Source: Clostridiaceae bacterium
Lineage (GTDB): Bacteria; Bacillota; Clostridia; Saccharofermentanales; UBA5734
NCBI GenBank assembly: GCA_012729935.1
Contig: JAAYBY010000077.1
Span: 1-5,392, forward strand
Direction of reading: 5' to 3'
DNA length: 5,392 bases
Position numbers and translations under genes: made by a program. Shown in pieces: positions 1 through 5,392 of this stretch; within the stretch, counting starts at the first letter, position 1; every line of letters begins with the position of its first letter. The notes under the pieces were generated by a model. It saw nothing but the letters and a program-made list of their open reading frames with translations. It did no database searches and was not told where the DNA came from.

Positions 1-1315
1 GCGATTCTGTCCGAAAACGAACACGCACTGATTCAGCGTGTGCCCTCAGCTGCTCAGCCTCAGCAAATGTCTCAATCGCCTGATGGCAGTCTGCAAGGTC
101 TTCGCGGGTATAGTGGATGATGCTCGTTTTTTTGATGAAGTCGTCTGTATTAAGCGGTGAAAAGAACCGCGCAGTTCCGCTGGTCGGCAATACATGATTG
201 GCACCTGAATAGTAATCTCCAAGCGGTTCAGGACTATAGGGGCCGACGAAAATTGCTCCGGCGTTGTGAATGGCAGCCAGATAATCATCTGGATTTTCGA
301 CGATTAATTCCAAGTGTTCCGGCGCTATTTCATTGGCAAAGTCAACGGCTGTTTTCAGATCAGGTACAACAAACGCGGCACCATAGTCAGCAAGGGACTT
401 CGCGATGATTGACGCGCGCGGCAACAGAGGTACGCGTATAGTGATCTCTTCGGCAACGGCCTGAGCCAGTGATTCGCAATCTGTCAGCAGAAGAGCTGAG
501 GCGAGGGGATCATGCTCTGCCTGCGATAACAGGTCTGCTGCAACAAATGCAGGATTTGCAGACTGATCTGCAATAATCAGAATTTCGCTCGGACCAGCGA
601 ACATGTCAATGTCAACCTGCCCGAACACCAGCCGTTTTGCCGTATTGACATAAATATTTCCAGGTCCGGTGATCTTATCCACAGCAGGAATTGATTCCGT
701 ACCGTACGCCATTGCTGCGATTGCCTGCGCACCGCCCACGCGATAAAGTTCGTCAGCGCCGGCTAACGAGGCTGCTGCGAGAATAGCCGGATGAACCTGT
801 CCGTCAGATTGCGGGGGTGTACACAGAACGATCCGGCGAACACCGGCGCTGCGCGCCGGTATGATGTTCATGAGAACAGATGAAGGCAACGGGGCTGTGC
901 CGCCCGGCACATAAACGCCGACGATATCAAGCGGCTTTTTAATCAAACTGACACGTCCTCCGAAAGGTGCCGGCCAGACGATGTCATCGGTCAACTGAGC
1001 ATTGTGAAACCCACGTATCTGTTTGGCTGAACGGCGCATTGCCTCCATCAGCTTACTGTCGCACTGCTCGACTGCCTGACTTATTTCACGCTCGCTGATT
1101 CGCAGCTGTTCTGGTTTCAGGCGCACGTGATCGAATTGTTCAGTCAACTCGATCAAGGCTTGATCACCCTCTTGCCTGACACGATCCAGAATCATCTGCG
1201 TTGTTGTGATCACCGGTTGAAGATTCATTTTCCCGCGCAGTCCGAGGCGTTCTGCCTGAATGTGCAGTTCATCACGGTTTGTTCGGATAATCCGTAAGGG
1301 TTTAAACGCTGTCAT
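1..1315 (-). CDS. hisD: Histidinol dehydrogenase HisD (3' end cut by window edge)
   Basis: This is NAD-dependent histidinol dehydrogenase, a cytoplasmic zinc enzyme that oxidises L-histidinol through histidinal to L-histidine, the last two steps of the pathway. The frame is open from ATG at 1315 to the left edge, giving 438 codons without a stop. Family landmarks are present: the glycine-rich VGGAQAIAAMAYGT (residues 193-206), the signature DIDMFAGPSEIL (235-246), and the catalytic pair Glu333-His334 in APEHLEL. Expected zinc ligands are Gln265 and His268 (LLSQAEHDP), Asp367 (PLGDYYSGANH) and His426 (LRAHAESVRVR). Family members are about 425-440 residues, so only the last few residues can be missing. 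The ATG overlaps the hisG stop as ATGA. An AAAGGA at 1328-1333 lies 12 bases upstream, a rather long spacing, so coupling to hisG translation is likely. The residue roles come from family knowledge. Confidence 0.96.
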   Translation of the reverse strand, partial: MTAFKPLRIIRTNRDELHIQAERLGLRGKMNLQPVITTTQMILDRVRQEGDQALIELTEQFDHVRLKPEQLRISEREISQAVEQCDSKLMEAMRRSAKQIRGFHNAQLTDDIVWPAPFGGRVSLIKKPLDIVGVYVPGGTAPLPSSVLMNIIPARSAGVRRIVLCTPPQSDGQVHPAILAAASLAGADELYRVGGAQAIAAMAYGTESIPAVDKITGPGNIYVNTAKRLVFGQVDIDMFAGPSEILIIADQSANPAFVAADLLSQAEHDPLASALLLTDCESLAQAVAEEITIRVPLLPRASIIAKSLADYGAAFVVPDLKTAVDFANEIAPEHLELIVENPDDYLAAIHNAGAIFVGPYSPEPLGDYYSGANHVLPTSGTARFFSPLNTDDFIKKTSIIHYTREDLADCHQAIETFAEAEQLRAHAESVRVRFRTES

Positions 1316-1971
1316 TCTGATGCCTGGTCCTTTCTTGCTTCCAGCTGCCGTCCGACAGCTTCGATAAACGGTTGAATGCGTTCAGCTTTCATCTTCATGC
1401 TGACACGATTGACAACCATTCGTGCGCTGACATCTGCTATGGTCTCCAGAACAACCAGACCGTTCTCCCTGAGTGTTCGGCCGCTTTCAACGATATCGAC
1501 AATCACTTCAGCCAATCCGACCAGGGGTGCCAGTTCAACAGATCCGTTCAAGCGAATGATCTCAACACTTTGCTGTTTCTTCGACTCAAAATATTCCCTG
1601 GCAACGCGCGGATATTTTGTGGCGACACGCTTATTGGGGATCTGATCCAGCTTTCCGGCCAGTGACTCGGGACCGCAGACACAGAGTCGACAGTAACCAA
1701 ACCCCAGGTTCAGCACTTCATAAAGCAGCCGCTTTTCTTCCAGTAGTGTATCTTTACCGACGATGCCAATATCGGCAGCACCATAATCAACGTAGGTTGG
1801 TATATCGGCCGGCTTTGCCATGATGAATCGCAAACCGGCCTCATGGTCTTCGAGAATCAGCTTACGCGAAGGATCCCGGACAACCTGACAATTGTATCCG
1901 GACGCTTCAATCAGTTCAATGGCCTGTTCGGCCAGCCTGCCTTTTGAGAGTGCGATGTTCAGGAATTGCAT
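1312..1971 (-). CDS. hisG: ATP phosphoribosyltransferase catalytic subunit HisG, short form
   Basis: HisG condenses ATP with PRPP to make phosphoribosyl-ATP, the committed first step of histidine synthesis, in the cytoplasm. The protein is 219 residues from the chosen start. It begins MQFLNIALSKGRL and carries GIVGKD (69-74) and the HisG signature from Glu146 through the PRPP-binding loop DIVESGRTL (159-167). It lacks the C-terminal ACT-like regulatory domain of the roughly 300-residue long form. Short forms work as a complex with HisZ, encoded just upstream. An in-frame ATG exists at 1995, but a strong GGGAGGAG lies between the two ATGs, 7 bases before the ATG at 1971. The internal start also gives the normal family N-terminus, so it is preferred. 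The gene overlaps the end of hisZ by 13 bases and the start of hisD by 4, pointing to translational coupling. Confidence 0.96.
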   Translation of the reverse strand: MQFLNIALSKGRLAEQAIELIEASGYNCQVVRDPSRKLILEDHEAGLRFIMAKPADIPTYVDYGAADIGIVGKDTLLEEKRLLYEVLNLGFGYCRLCVCGPESLAGKLDQIPNKRVATKYPRVAREYFESKKQQSVEIIRLNGSVELAPLVGLAEVIVDIVESGRTLRENGLVVLETIADVSARMVVNRVSMKMKAERIQPFIEAVGRQLEARKDQASE

Positions 1972-3179
1972 GCTGGATCTCCTCCCTGCAGCCACTGCCA
2001 GGTTCCACCAGGTTGCATTAAAATCACTTTTGCATCTGGACGCCGGGCTAAAAATGAATGAATGTCGCCCGTTAATCCGTTGCAGATCACGTTGCTGCCG
2101 GCCTCCCGCATCTGTTCAGCCAGTTTTAACGCGGCCGACCGCTCCGGTTTTTCGTAGCAAATCCAGCACGGAACCGCCTGCGGTTTCGACCGAATGCCCT
2201 GACGTTGCAAAGCAGTCATCGCCAGACTGATACCCATCGAAAAACCGGTCGCCGGTAGATCCCGGCCAAACGATTGAAGCAGCTGATCATATCGACCGCC
2301 GCTAAAGAGCGGGAATCCGAGATTATATGTGAACCCTTTAAAAATCACGCCTGTATAATAATTGAGGCTTTGCAGCATACCAAGATCGACCGTAACGTAA
2401 CGTCGACAGTCATAATCCTCGAGAATCATCAGGACTTCACGCAGATTGGTGATTGCCTGTTGTGCGACAGGACTTCGTACCAGCTGTTCAAACGTATCCA
2501 GATCATCATCTGAACCCTGACTGGATGCCAGTTTCAAAATGACGGCACGTGCTGCTTTCGGCAGTTGGAGGCGATCGGCCATTTCTTCAATCGCAACCAT
2601 TTGCTTGCTGTCTATCAGGTGAGGCAGCTGACGGGCGGCTTCACCGCTGATTCCCCATTCAGATAAAATACCTTTAAAGAAAGCCACCTGGCCGATCGAT
2701 ACCTGAAGATCTTCAATGCCTGTTTTTCGCGCTGTCGTTATCGCTGTAGCGATCACCTCAGCGTCTGCCTCCGGACTACTGCTGCCGATCAGCTCGACAC
2801 CTGCCTGGCTGAACGAGCGCTGACGACCGCCGCCAAATTCGTTATAGCGGTACATATTGCCAACATAATAAAATCGCTGGGGTAGAGCTGCATCGCGAAA
2901 TAATGTCGCGGCCACTCGAGCTGTCGGAACCGTTCCGTCGTAACGCAGGCAAAGGATACGACCCTGATGGTCAATGCATTTAAACAGTGCCTCTTGCGGT
3001 ACAGCACCCGACCCGACAGCGTAGACATCAAAAAACTCGAGACCCGGTGTTTCGATCTCAAAATATCCGCGTTTTTCGAATACGGAGCGGATCGTCTGTT
3101 CAATTCGTCTTTTCTCTGCACATTCTTCCGGAAGCAGATCAGATACGCCATCCGGTGTATGGAATTGCCATTGAGTCAT
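1959..3179 (-). CDS. hisZ: ATP phosphoribosyltransferase regulatory subunit HisZ
   Basis: HisZ is a catalytically inactive paralogue of histidyl-tRNA synthetase. It binds short-form HisG, is needed for its activity, and mediates feedback inhibition by histidine. The 406 residues show the class II synthetase fold: DGVSDLLPEE near the N-terminus, a degenerate motif 2 (LRYDGTVPTAR, 78-88, then RQRSFSQAGVELIG, 119-132), a histidine-A-like LNYYTGVIFKGF (272-283), and a motif 3 region (GGRYDQLL, 294-301, and GFSMGISL, 312-319). The last lacks the arginine a synthetase has there. HisRS signatures such as RPEGT and LDYYTRTVFE are altered, and hisG follows directly, so HisZ is much likelier than HisRS. 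About 80 residues follow the core, with a tail WQWLQGGDPACNS that also carries the hisG start region. AAGGA at 3189-3193, 9 bases before the ATG, supports the start. It is the first gene after a strong promoter. Confidence 0.95.
   Translation of the reverse strand: MTQWQFHTPDGVSDLLPEECAEKRRIEQTIRSVFEKRGYFEIETPGLEFFDVYAVGSGAVPQEALFKCIDHQGRILCLRYDGTVPTARVAATLFRDAALPQRFYYVGNMYRYNEFGGGRQRSFSQAGVELIGSSSPEADAEVIATAITTARKTGIEDLQVSIGQVAFFKGILSEWGISGEAARQLPHLIDSKQMVAIEEMADRLQLPKAARAVILKLASSQGSDDDLDTFEQLVRSPVAQQAITNLREVLMILEDYDCRRYVTVDLGMLQSLNYYTGVIFKGFTYNLGFPLFSGGRYDQLLQSFGRDLPATGFSMGISLAMTALQRQGIRSKPQAVPCWICYEKPERSAALKLAEQMREAGSNVICNGLTGDIHSFLARRPDAKVILMQPGGTWQWLQGGDPACNS
1979..1986 (-). promoter_or_regulatory. 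Ribosome binding site of hisG, inside hisZ
   Basis: GGGAGGAG lies 7 bases before the ATG at 1971 and inside the last codons of hisZ. It fixes the hisG start, because the upstream ATG at 1995 would place this Shine-Dalgarno sequence inside the hisG coding region. Ribosomes finishing hisZ pass over it, as expected for coupled synthesis of the two subunits of one enzyme. Confidence 0.85.
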
Positions 3180-3186
3180 CAGAATA

Positions 3187-3194
3187 CTTCCTTT
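3187..3194 (-). promoter_or_regulatory. Ribosome binding site of hisZ
   Basis: AAAGGAAG lies just upstream of the hisZ ATG at 3179, with 9 bases between its AAGGA core and the ATG. It is a strong, well-spaced Shine-Dalgarno sequence and supports the chosen hisZ start. Confidence 0.75.
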
Positions 3195-3201
3195 CGCATG
3201 C

Positions 3202-3219
3202 GCTTTAGTATGCTAAATC
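3202..3219. repeat. Second inverted repeat in the hisZ leader sharing the same half-site
   Basis: On the minus strand GATTTAG (3219-3213), CATA, CTAAAGC (3208-3202) form a 7-base dyad with one mismatch. The CTAAAGC half-site is identical to bases 3259-3253 in the dyad over the promoter, and GCTTTA copies also occur at 3235-3230 and 3228-3223. It may be an auxiliary operator, or in RNA a small AU-rich stem ahead of the hisZ ribosome binding site. Confidence 0.45.
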
Positions 3220-3229
3220 GATAAAGCAA

Positions 3230-3258
3230 TAAAGCTCCTGTTATTATACGGAGCTTTA
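3230..3258. repeat. 9-base inverted repeat centred on the his -10 element (candidate operator or terminator)
   Basis: On the minus strand TAAAGCTCC (3258-3250) and GGAGCTTTA (3238-3230) are perfect inverted copies separated by 11 bases that contain the TATAAT. Relative to the predicted start the dyad spans about -22 to +7, a classic repressor position. In RNA from upstream ATPase genes it could fold as a 9-base-pair hairpin followed by a moderately U-rich stretch, and so act as a weak intrinsic terminator. RNA started at the his promoter would lack the first arm and could not form it. Both readings are inference; the symmetry itself is certain. Confidence 0.65.
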
Positions 3259-3271
3259 GCAGATCTGTCAA
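3243..3271 (-). promoter_or_regulatory. Consensus housekeeping-sigma promoter of the his operon
   Basis: Read on the minus strand, TTGACA (3271-3266) is followed by exactly 17 bases and then TATAAT (3248-3243), a full match to the sigma-70/sigma-A consensus at ideal spacing. The expected transcription start is an A near 3236, giving a leader of about 57 bases before hisZ. It separates hisZGD from the ATPase genes as an independent transcription unit. The strength of the match together with an overlapping inverted repeat suggests a promoter normally held in check by a repressor. The motif is read directly; its use in the cell is inferred. Confidence 0.88.
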
Positions 3272-3329
3272 CTATTCAAATGATAACCCGGCAGGATACG
3301 CTATACAATACGAATCAAAGCGCTGAGGG

Positions 3330-3348
3330 GCCGGTCAGATCAGCCGGC
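3330..3348 (-). other. Small hairpin across the subunit D stop codon
   Basis: GCCGG (minus strand 3348-3344) and CCGGC (3334-3330) flank a 9-base loop that contains the TGA stop of the subunit D gene. The stem is only 5 base pairs and no U-run follows, so it is a poor intrinsic terminator. It might stabilise the 3' end of the ATPase message. Between it and the his promoter (3272-3329) I see no other structure or gene. Confidence 0.25.
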
Positions 3349-4011
3349 AGCCTGACGTTTTTTCGCCTTCTCAATGCTCTGGGCTACAATCATATCTTTA
3401 ACTTTCATCAGACGCGTCAAATTTCCCCGCTCATTTTCGTCCATTTTCATACTGATGGACCGGATGGATTCAGAGAGTTCCGGGATCAGAACATACTCCA
3501 GGGAATTGACGCGACGGCGTGTCTTTTCGATTTCATCAGCTAAAAGCTGTGCTGTTTTCTCTGCTTCTGCCAGCTGTATCATAACCGGCAGCGCCTGATT
3601 GAGTGCGCTGACAGCCTCATCCAGTTCGCCGGCAACCGAAGCCAGACCATAGGGCAGATGAGTCGATTGGCCGGATATGGCAAATGGCGACGCGAAAACC
3701 GGGACATGGACACTGGTGATATTCCGGGTGTCAACAGACAGGCTCATCGATTCGCGGCCAGCCATCAAAGCTGTTTCAAGCACTTCCGGTGCCATAACAG
3801 CGCGAGCCATAACCATCTGTCCAGAAACGTCCGCCAGTAGTTTTTCAACTTTCTGACGCAGTTCCTGATTCAAACGAATAATCTCCAAAAACTGCCGCAT
3901 CAGCTCGTCACGTTTATCTTTAAGCAGCTTGTGGCCGCGTCTGGCTGTGACCATCTGACGTTTGAGCTTCAGCAGCTCCATCCGATTGGGATTGATTTGC
4001 TTGCGAGCCAT
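3340..4011 (-). CDS. ntpD: V/A-type ATPase subunit D (central rotor shaft)
   Basis: Subunit D forms the long antiparallel coiled-coil shaft that turns inside the A3B3 head and, with subunit F, transmits torque between ATP hydrolysis or synthesis and the membrane rotor. The 223 residues open with the family hallmark N-terminus, INPNRMELLKLKRQMVTARRGHKLLKDKRDELMRQF in part (residues 6 onward), rich in charged heptads. The C-terminal helix contains RRRVNSLEYVLIPEL (about 164-178), the other half of the coiled coil. Length matches the family (about 200-225). It starts 3 bases after the subunit B stop with AAAGGA at 4019-4024, inside the last codons of subunit B, so the two are co-transcribed and probably coupled. 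It appears to be the last gene of the ATPase operon. The name atpD is also used for this subunit but invites confusion with the F-type beta gene. Confidence 0.94.
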   Translation of the reverse strand: MARKQINPNRMELLKLKRQMVTARRGHKLLKDKRDELMRQFLEIIRLNQELRQKVEKLLADVSGQMVMARAVMAPEVLETALMAGRESMSLSVDTRNITSVHVPVFASPFAISGQSTHLPYGLASVAGELDEAVSALNQALPVMIQLAEAEKTAQLLADEIEKTRRRVNSLEYVLIPELSESIRSISMKMDENERGNLTRLMKVKDMIVAQSIEKAKKRQAAG

Positions 4012-4014
4012 GGC

Positions 4015-5388
4015 TCAATCCTTTCCGTAAAACTGATCGATAAAATGATCACGGATACGTTTCAATTCATTGCGGGGCAGCATTGACAAAAGCTGCCAGC
4101 CGATTTTCAATGTCGTGTCGATACTGCGCTCCGTGTCAAATCCCTGTGATACATAAGATGTCTCAAAGGCGTCGGCAAAGCGGGCATAGATCCGATCGAG
4201 ATCGGACAAGGCGTCCTCGCCGAGGATAATCTGCAGTTCCTTTGCCTCTTTACCGCGTGAATAAGCTGCAAAGAGCTGATTCATGACGTTCGCATGATCT
4301 GCACGAGTCTTGCCTTCACCGATCCCCTTATCTTTCAGTCGGGACAAGGACGGTAAAACATCGACCGGCGGCCGGATGCCCTTTTTATAAAGCTCACGGC
4401 TGAGAATGATCTGTCCTTCCGTAATATAACCGGTCAGATCCGGAATCGGATGCGTTTTGTCATCATCCGGCATCGTTAGGATGGGCATCAGTGTAATGGA
4501 TCCCTCCTTACCGATCTGTCGACCGGCGCGCTCATACAGGGTGGCCAGATCAGTATAAAGATAGCCGGGATAACCCCTTCGACCGGGTACCTCTTTACGG
4601 GCAGCAGATACTTCACGCAAAGCCTCGGCGTAATAGGTGATATCCGTCATGATGACCAGAACATGCATATCCAGCTGGAAAGCGAGATACTCAGCTGCTG
4701 TCAGCGCCATACGGGGTGTTGATATGCGCTCGATTGCCGGATCGTTGGCCAAATTCATGAACAGAACAGCCCGGTCTATCGAACCGGTGCGTCTGAAATC
4801 ACTGATAAAGTAATCAGCTTCCTCAAAGGTAATACCCATCGCAGCGAACACGACCGCGAACTTACTCGATTGGTCGCGGACTCGAGCCTGACGGGCAATC
4901 TGAGCGGCCAATTCCGCATGCGGCAGACCGGAAGCTGAAAAAATAGGCAGTTTCTGGCCGCGCACCAGGGTATTCAAGCCATCGATCGCCGAGAGCCCGG
5001 TCTGAATAAATTCGTTCGGGTAGGCACGGGCAGCGGGGTTCATCGGCTGTCCGTTGATATCGACCATCCGTTCAGGGATGATTTCCGGGCCGCCGTCAGC
5101 AGGTTGACCCATTCCGTCAAAAACACGGCCGAGAATGTCCGGCGACACGGCCAGCTCAAGCCCCTTACCCAGAAAACGGACTTTGTTGTCTGACGCATTG
5201 ATGCCTAAGGCACTTTCGAAAAGCTGGACCAGTGCGTTGCTGCCATCAATCTCCAGCACCTTGCAGCGACGGATCTCTCCGGAAGGCATCTCAATCTCAC
5301 CGAGTTCGTCGTACTTGACACCCGTCACATCTTTAACCAGCATCAAGGGGCCGGCTACTTCTTCAATCGTTCGATATTCTCTGGGCAT
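4015..5388 (-). CDS. ntpB: V/A-type ATPase subunit B (non-catalytic nucleotide-binding subunit)
   Basis: Subunit B alternates with catalytic subunit A in the hexameric head of the V/A-type rotary ATPase, which couples ATP turnover to H+ or Na+ transport at the membrane. The 457 residues are full length for the family. They begin EYRTIEEVAGPLMLV (beta-barrel domain) and continue to RGQKLPIFSASGLPHAELAAQIARQA (143-168), where a catalytic subunit would carry a Walker A loop; here SASGLPHAE replaces it, as is typical of B. Other landmarks are MPDDDKTHPIPDLTGYITEGQI (306-327) and PSLSRLKDKGIGEGKTR (346-362), with Arg350 at the arginine-finger position reported for Enterococcus hirae subunit B. A TAA lies one base before the ATG at the window edge and may be the stop of the subunit A gene; this cannot be confirmed here. 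The ion it pumps cannot be told from B. Confidence 0.96.
   Translation of the reverse strand: MPREYRTIEEVAGPLMLVKDVTGVKYDELGEIEMPSGEIRRCKVLEIDGSNALVQLFESALGINASDNKVRFLGKGLELAVSPDILGRVFDGMGQPADGGPEIIPERMVDINGQPMNPAARAYPNEFIQTGLSAIDGLNTLVRGQKLPIFSASGLPHAELAAQIARQARVRDQSSKFAVVFAAMGITFEEADYFISDFRRTGSIDRAVLFMNLANDPAIERISTPRMALTAAEYLAFQLDMHVLVIMTDITYYAEALREVSAARKEVPGRRGYPGYLYTDLATLYERAGRQIGKEGSITLMPILTMPDDDKTHPIPDLTGYITEGQIILSRELYKKGIRPPVDVLPSLSRLKDKGIGEGKTRADHANVMNQLFAAYSRGKEAKELQIILGEDALSDLDRIYARFADAFETSYVSQGFDTERSIDTTLKIGWQLLSMLPRNELKRIRDHFIDQFYGKD
4019..4024 (-). promoter_or_regulatory. Ribosome binding site of ntpD, inside ntpB
   Basis: AAAGGA sits within the final codons of the subunit B gene, 7 bases before the subunit D ATG at 4011. 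It confirms the subunit D start and implies that ribosomes ending subunit B are well placed to reinitiate. Confidence 0.75.
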
Positions 5389-5392
5389 CTTA

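Noticed and set aside
46..288. Short minus-strand frame suggesting a frameshift in hisD
   Set aside because: The hisD frame reads through this region without interruption and retains Glu333, His334, Asp367 and His426; the other frame is incidental.
157..408. Plus-strand reading frame opposite hisD
   Set aside because: It lies wholly antisense to an intact, well-conserved hisD frame and shows no ribosome binding site or recognisable protein family.
1971..1995. Upstream ATG as the hisG start
   Set aside because: The strong GGGAGGAG lies downstream of it and upstream of the ATG at 1971, and the eight extra residues do not resemble the family N-terminus.
2789..3151. Second minus-strand frame inside hisZ
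   Set aside because: It is an out-of-frame shadow of the conserved hisZ sequence, which is intact.
1959..3179. Histidyl-tRNA synthetase (hisS) instead of hisZ
   Set aside because: Synthetase motif 2, histidine-A and motif 3 residues are degenerate, and the gene overlaps short-form hisG, which requires HisZ.
3180..3236. T-box riboswitch or histidine leader-peptide attenuator before hisZ
   Set aside because: The predicted leader is only about 57 bases, has no T-box consensus (AGGGTGG-type) and no run of histidine codons.
3298..3318. Alternative -10-like AT-rich stretch upstream of the his promoter
   Set aside because: No matching -35 hexamer at suitable spacing, while an exact consensus promoter lies just downstream.
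3280..3543. Plus-strand reading frame opposite the ntpD 3' end
   Set aside because: Most of it is antisense to subunit D, the translation has no family features, and no convincing ribosome binding site precedes it.
4015..5388. F-type ATP synthase alpha or beta subunit
   Set aside because: The P-loop is replaced by SASGLPHAE, the N- and C-termini match V/A-type subunit B, and subunit D of the same complex follows directly.

Overview
The window reads as ordinary bacterial chromosome with every gene on the minus strand. In transcription order, right to left, it holds the end of a V/A-type ATPase operon (subunits B and D), a compact intergenic control region, and the first three genes of a histidine biosynthesis operon (hisZ, hisG, hisD). 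HisD runs off the left edge. A separate HisZ regulatory subunit paired with a short-form HisG, a V/A-type rotary ATPase, strong AGGAG-type ribosome binding sites and a consensus housekeeping promoter together suggest a Firmicute of moderate GC content, probably a clostridial-type anaerobe. That placement is an inference; no rRNA or other phylogenetic marker is present.

Positions 4015-5388 encode ATPase subunit B and 3340-4011 encode subunit D, with only 3 bases between them. Subunit B is the nucleotide-binding but non-catalytic partner of subunit A in the V1 head. Subunit D is the coiled-coil central rotor shaft. The upstream operon genes (A and probably the C/E/F/I/K components) would lie beyond the right edge.

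Positions 3180-3339 are intergenic and are the most informative non-coding stretch. They carry a perfect-consensus promoter (TTGACA, 17-base spacer, TATAAT) aimed at hisZ. Its -10 element sits in the centre of a perfect 9-base inverted repeat, and a cluster of related TAAAGC/GCTTTA half-sites continues into the short (about 57-base) leader. This looks like an operator region for a repressor of the his operon. The same repeat could also end transcripts reading through from the ATPase genes. The leader is too short for a T-box and has no run of His codons.

Positions 1-3179 are hisZ-hisG-hisD, packed with overlaps: 13 bases between hisZ and hisG, and an ATGA overlap between hisG and hisD. HisZ and HisG together form the ATP phosphoribosyltransferase that starts the pathway. 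HisD catalyses the last two oxidation steps to histidine. I found no mobile elements, RNA genes, CRISPR arrays or clearly novel systems. The items most worth checking are the promoter/operator arrangement upstream of hisZ and the correct hisG start.
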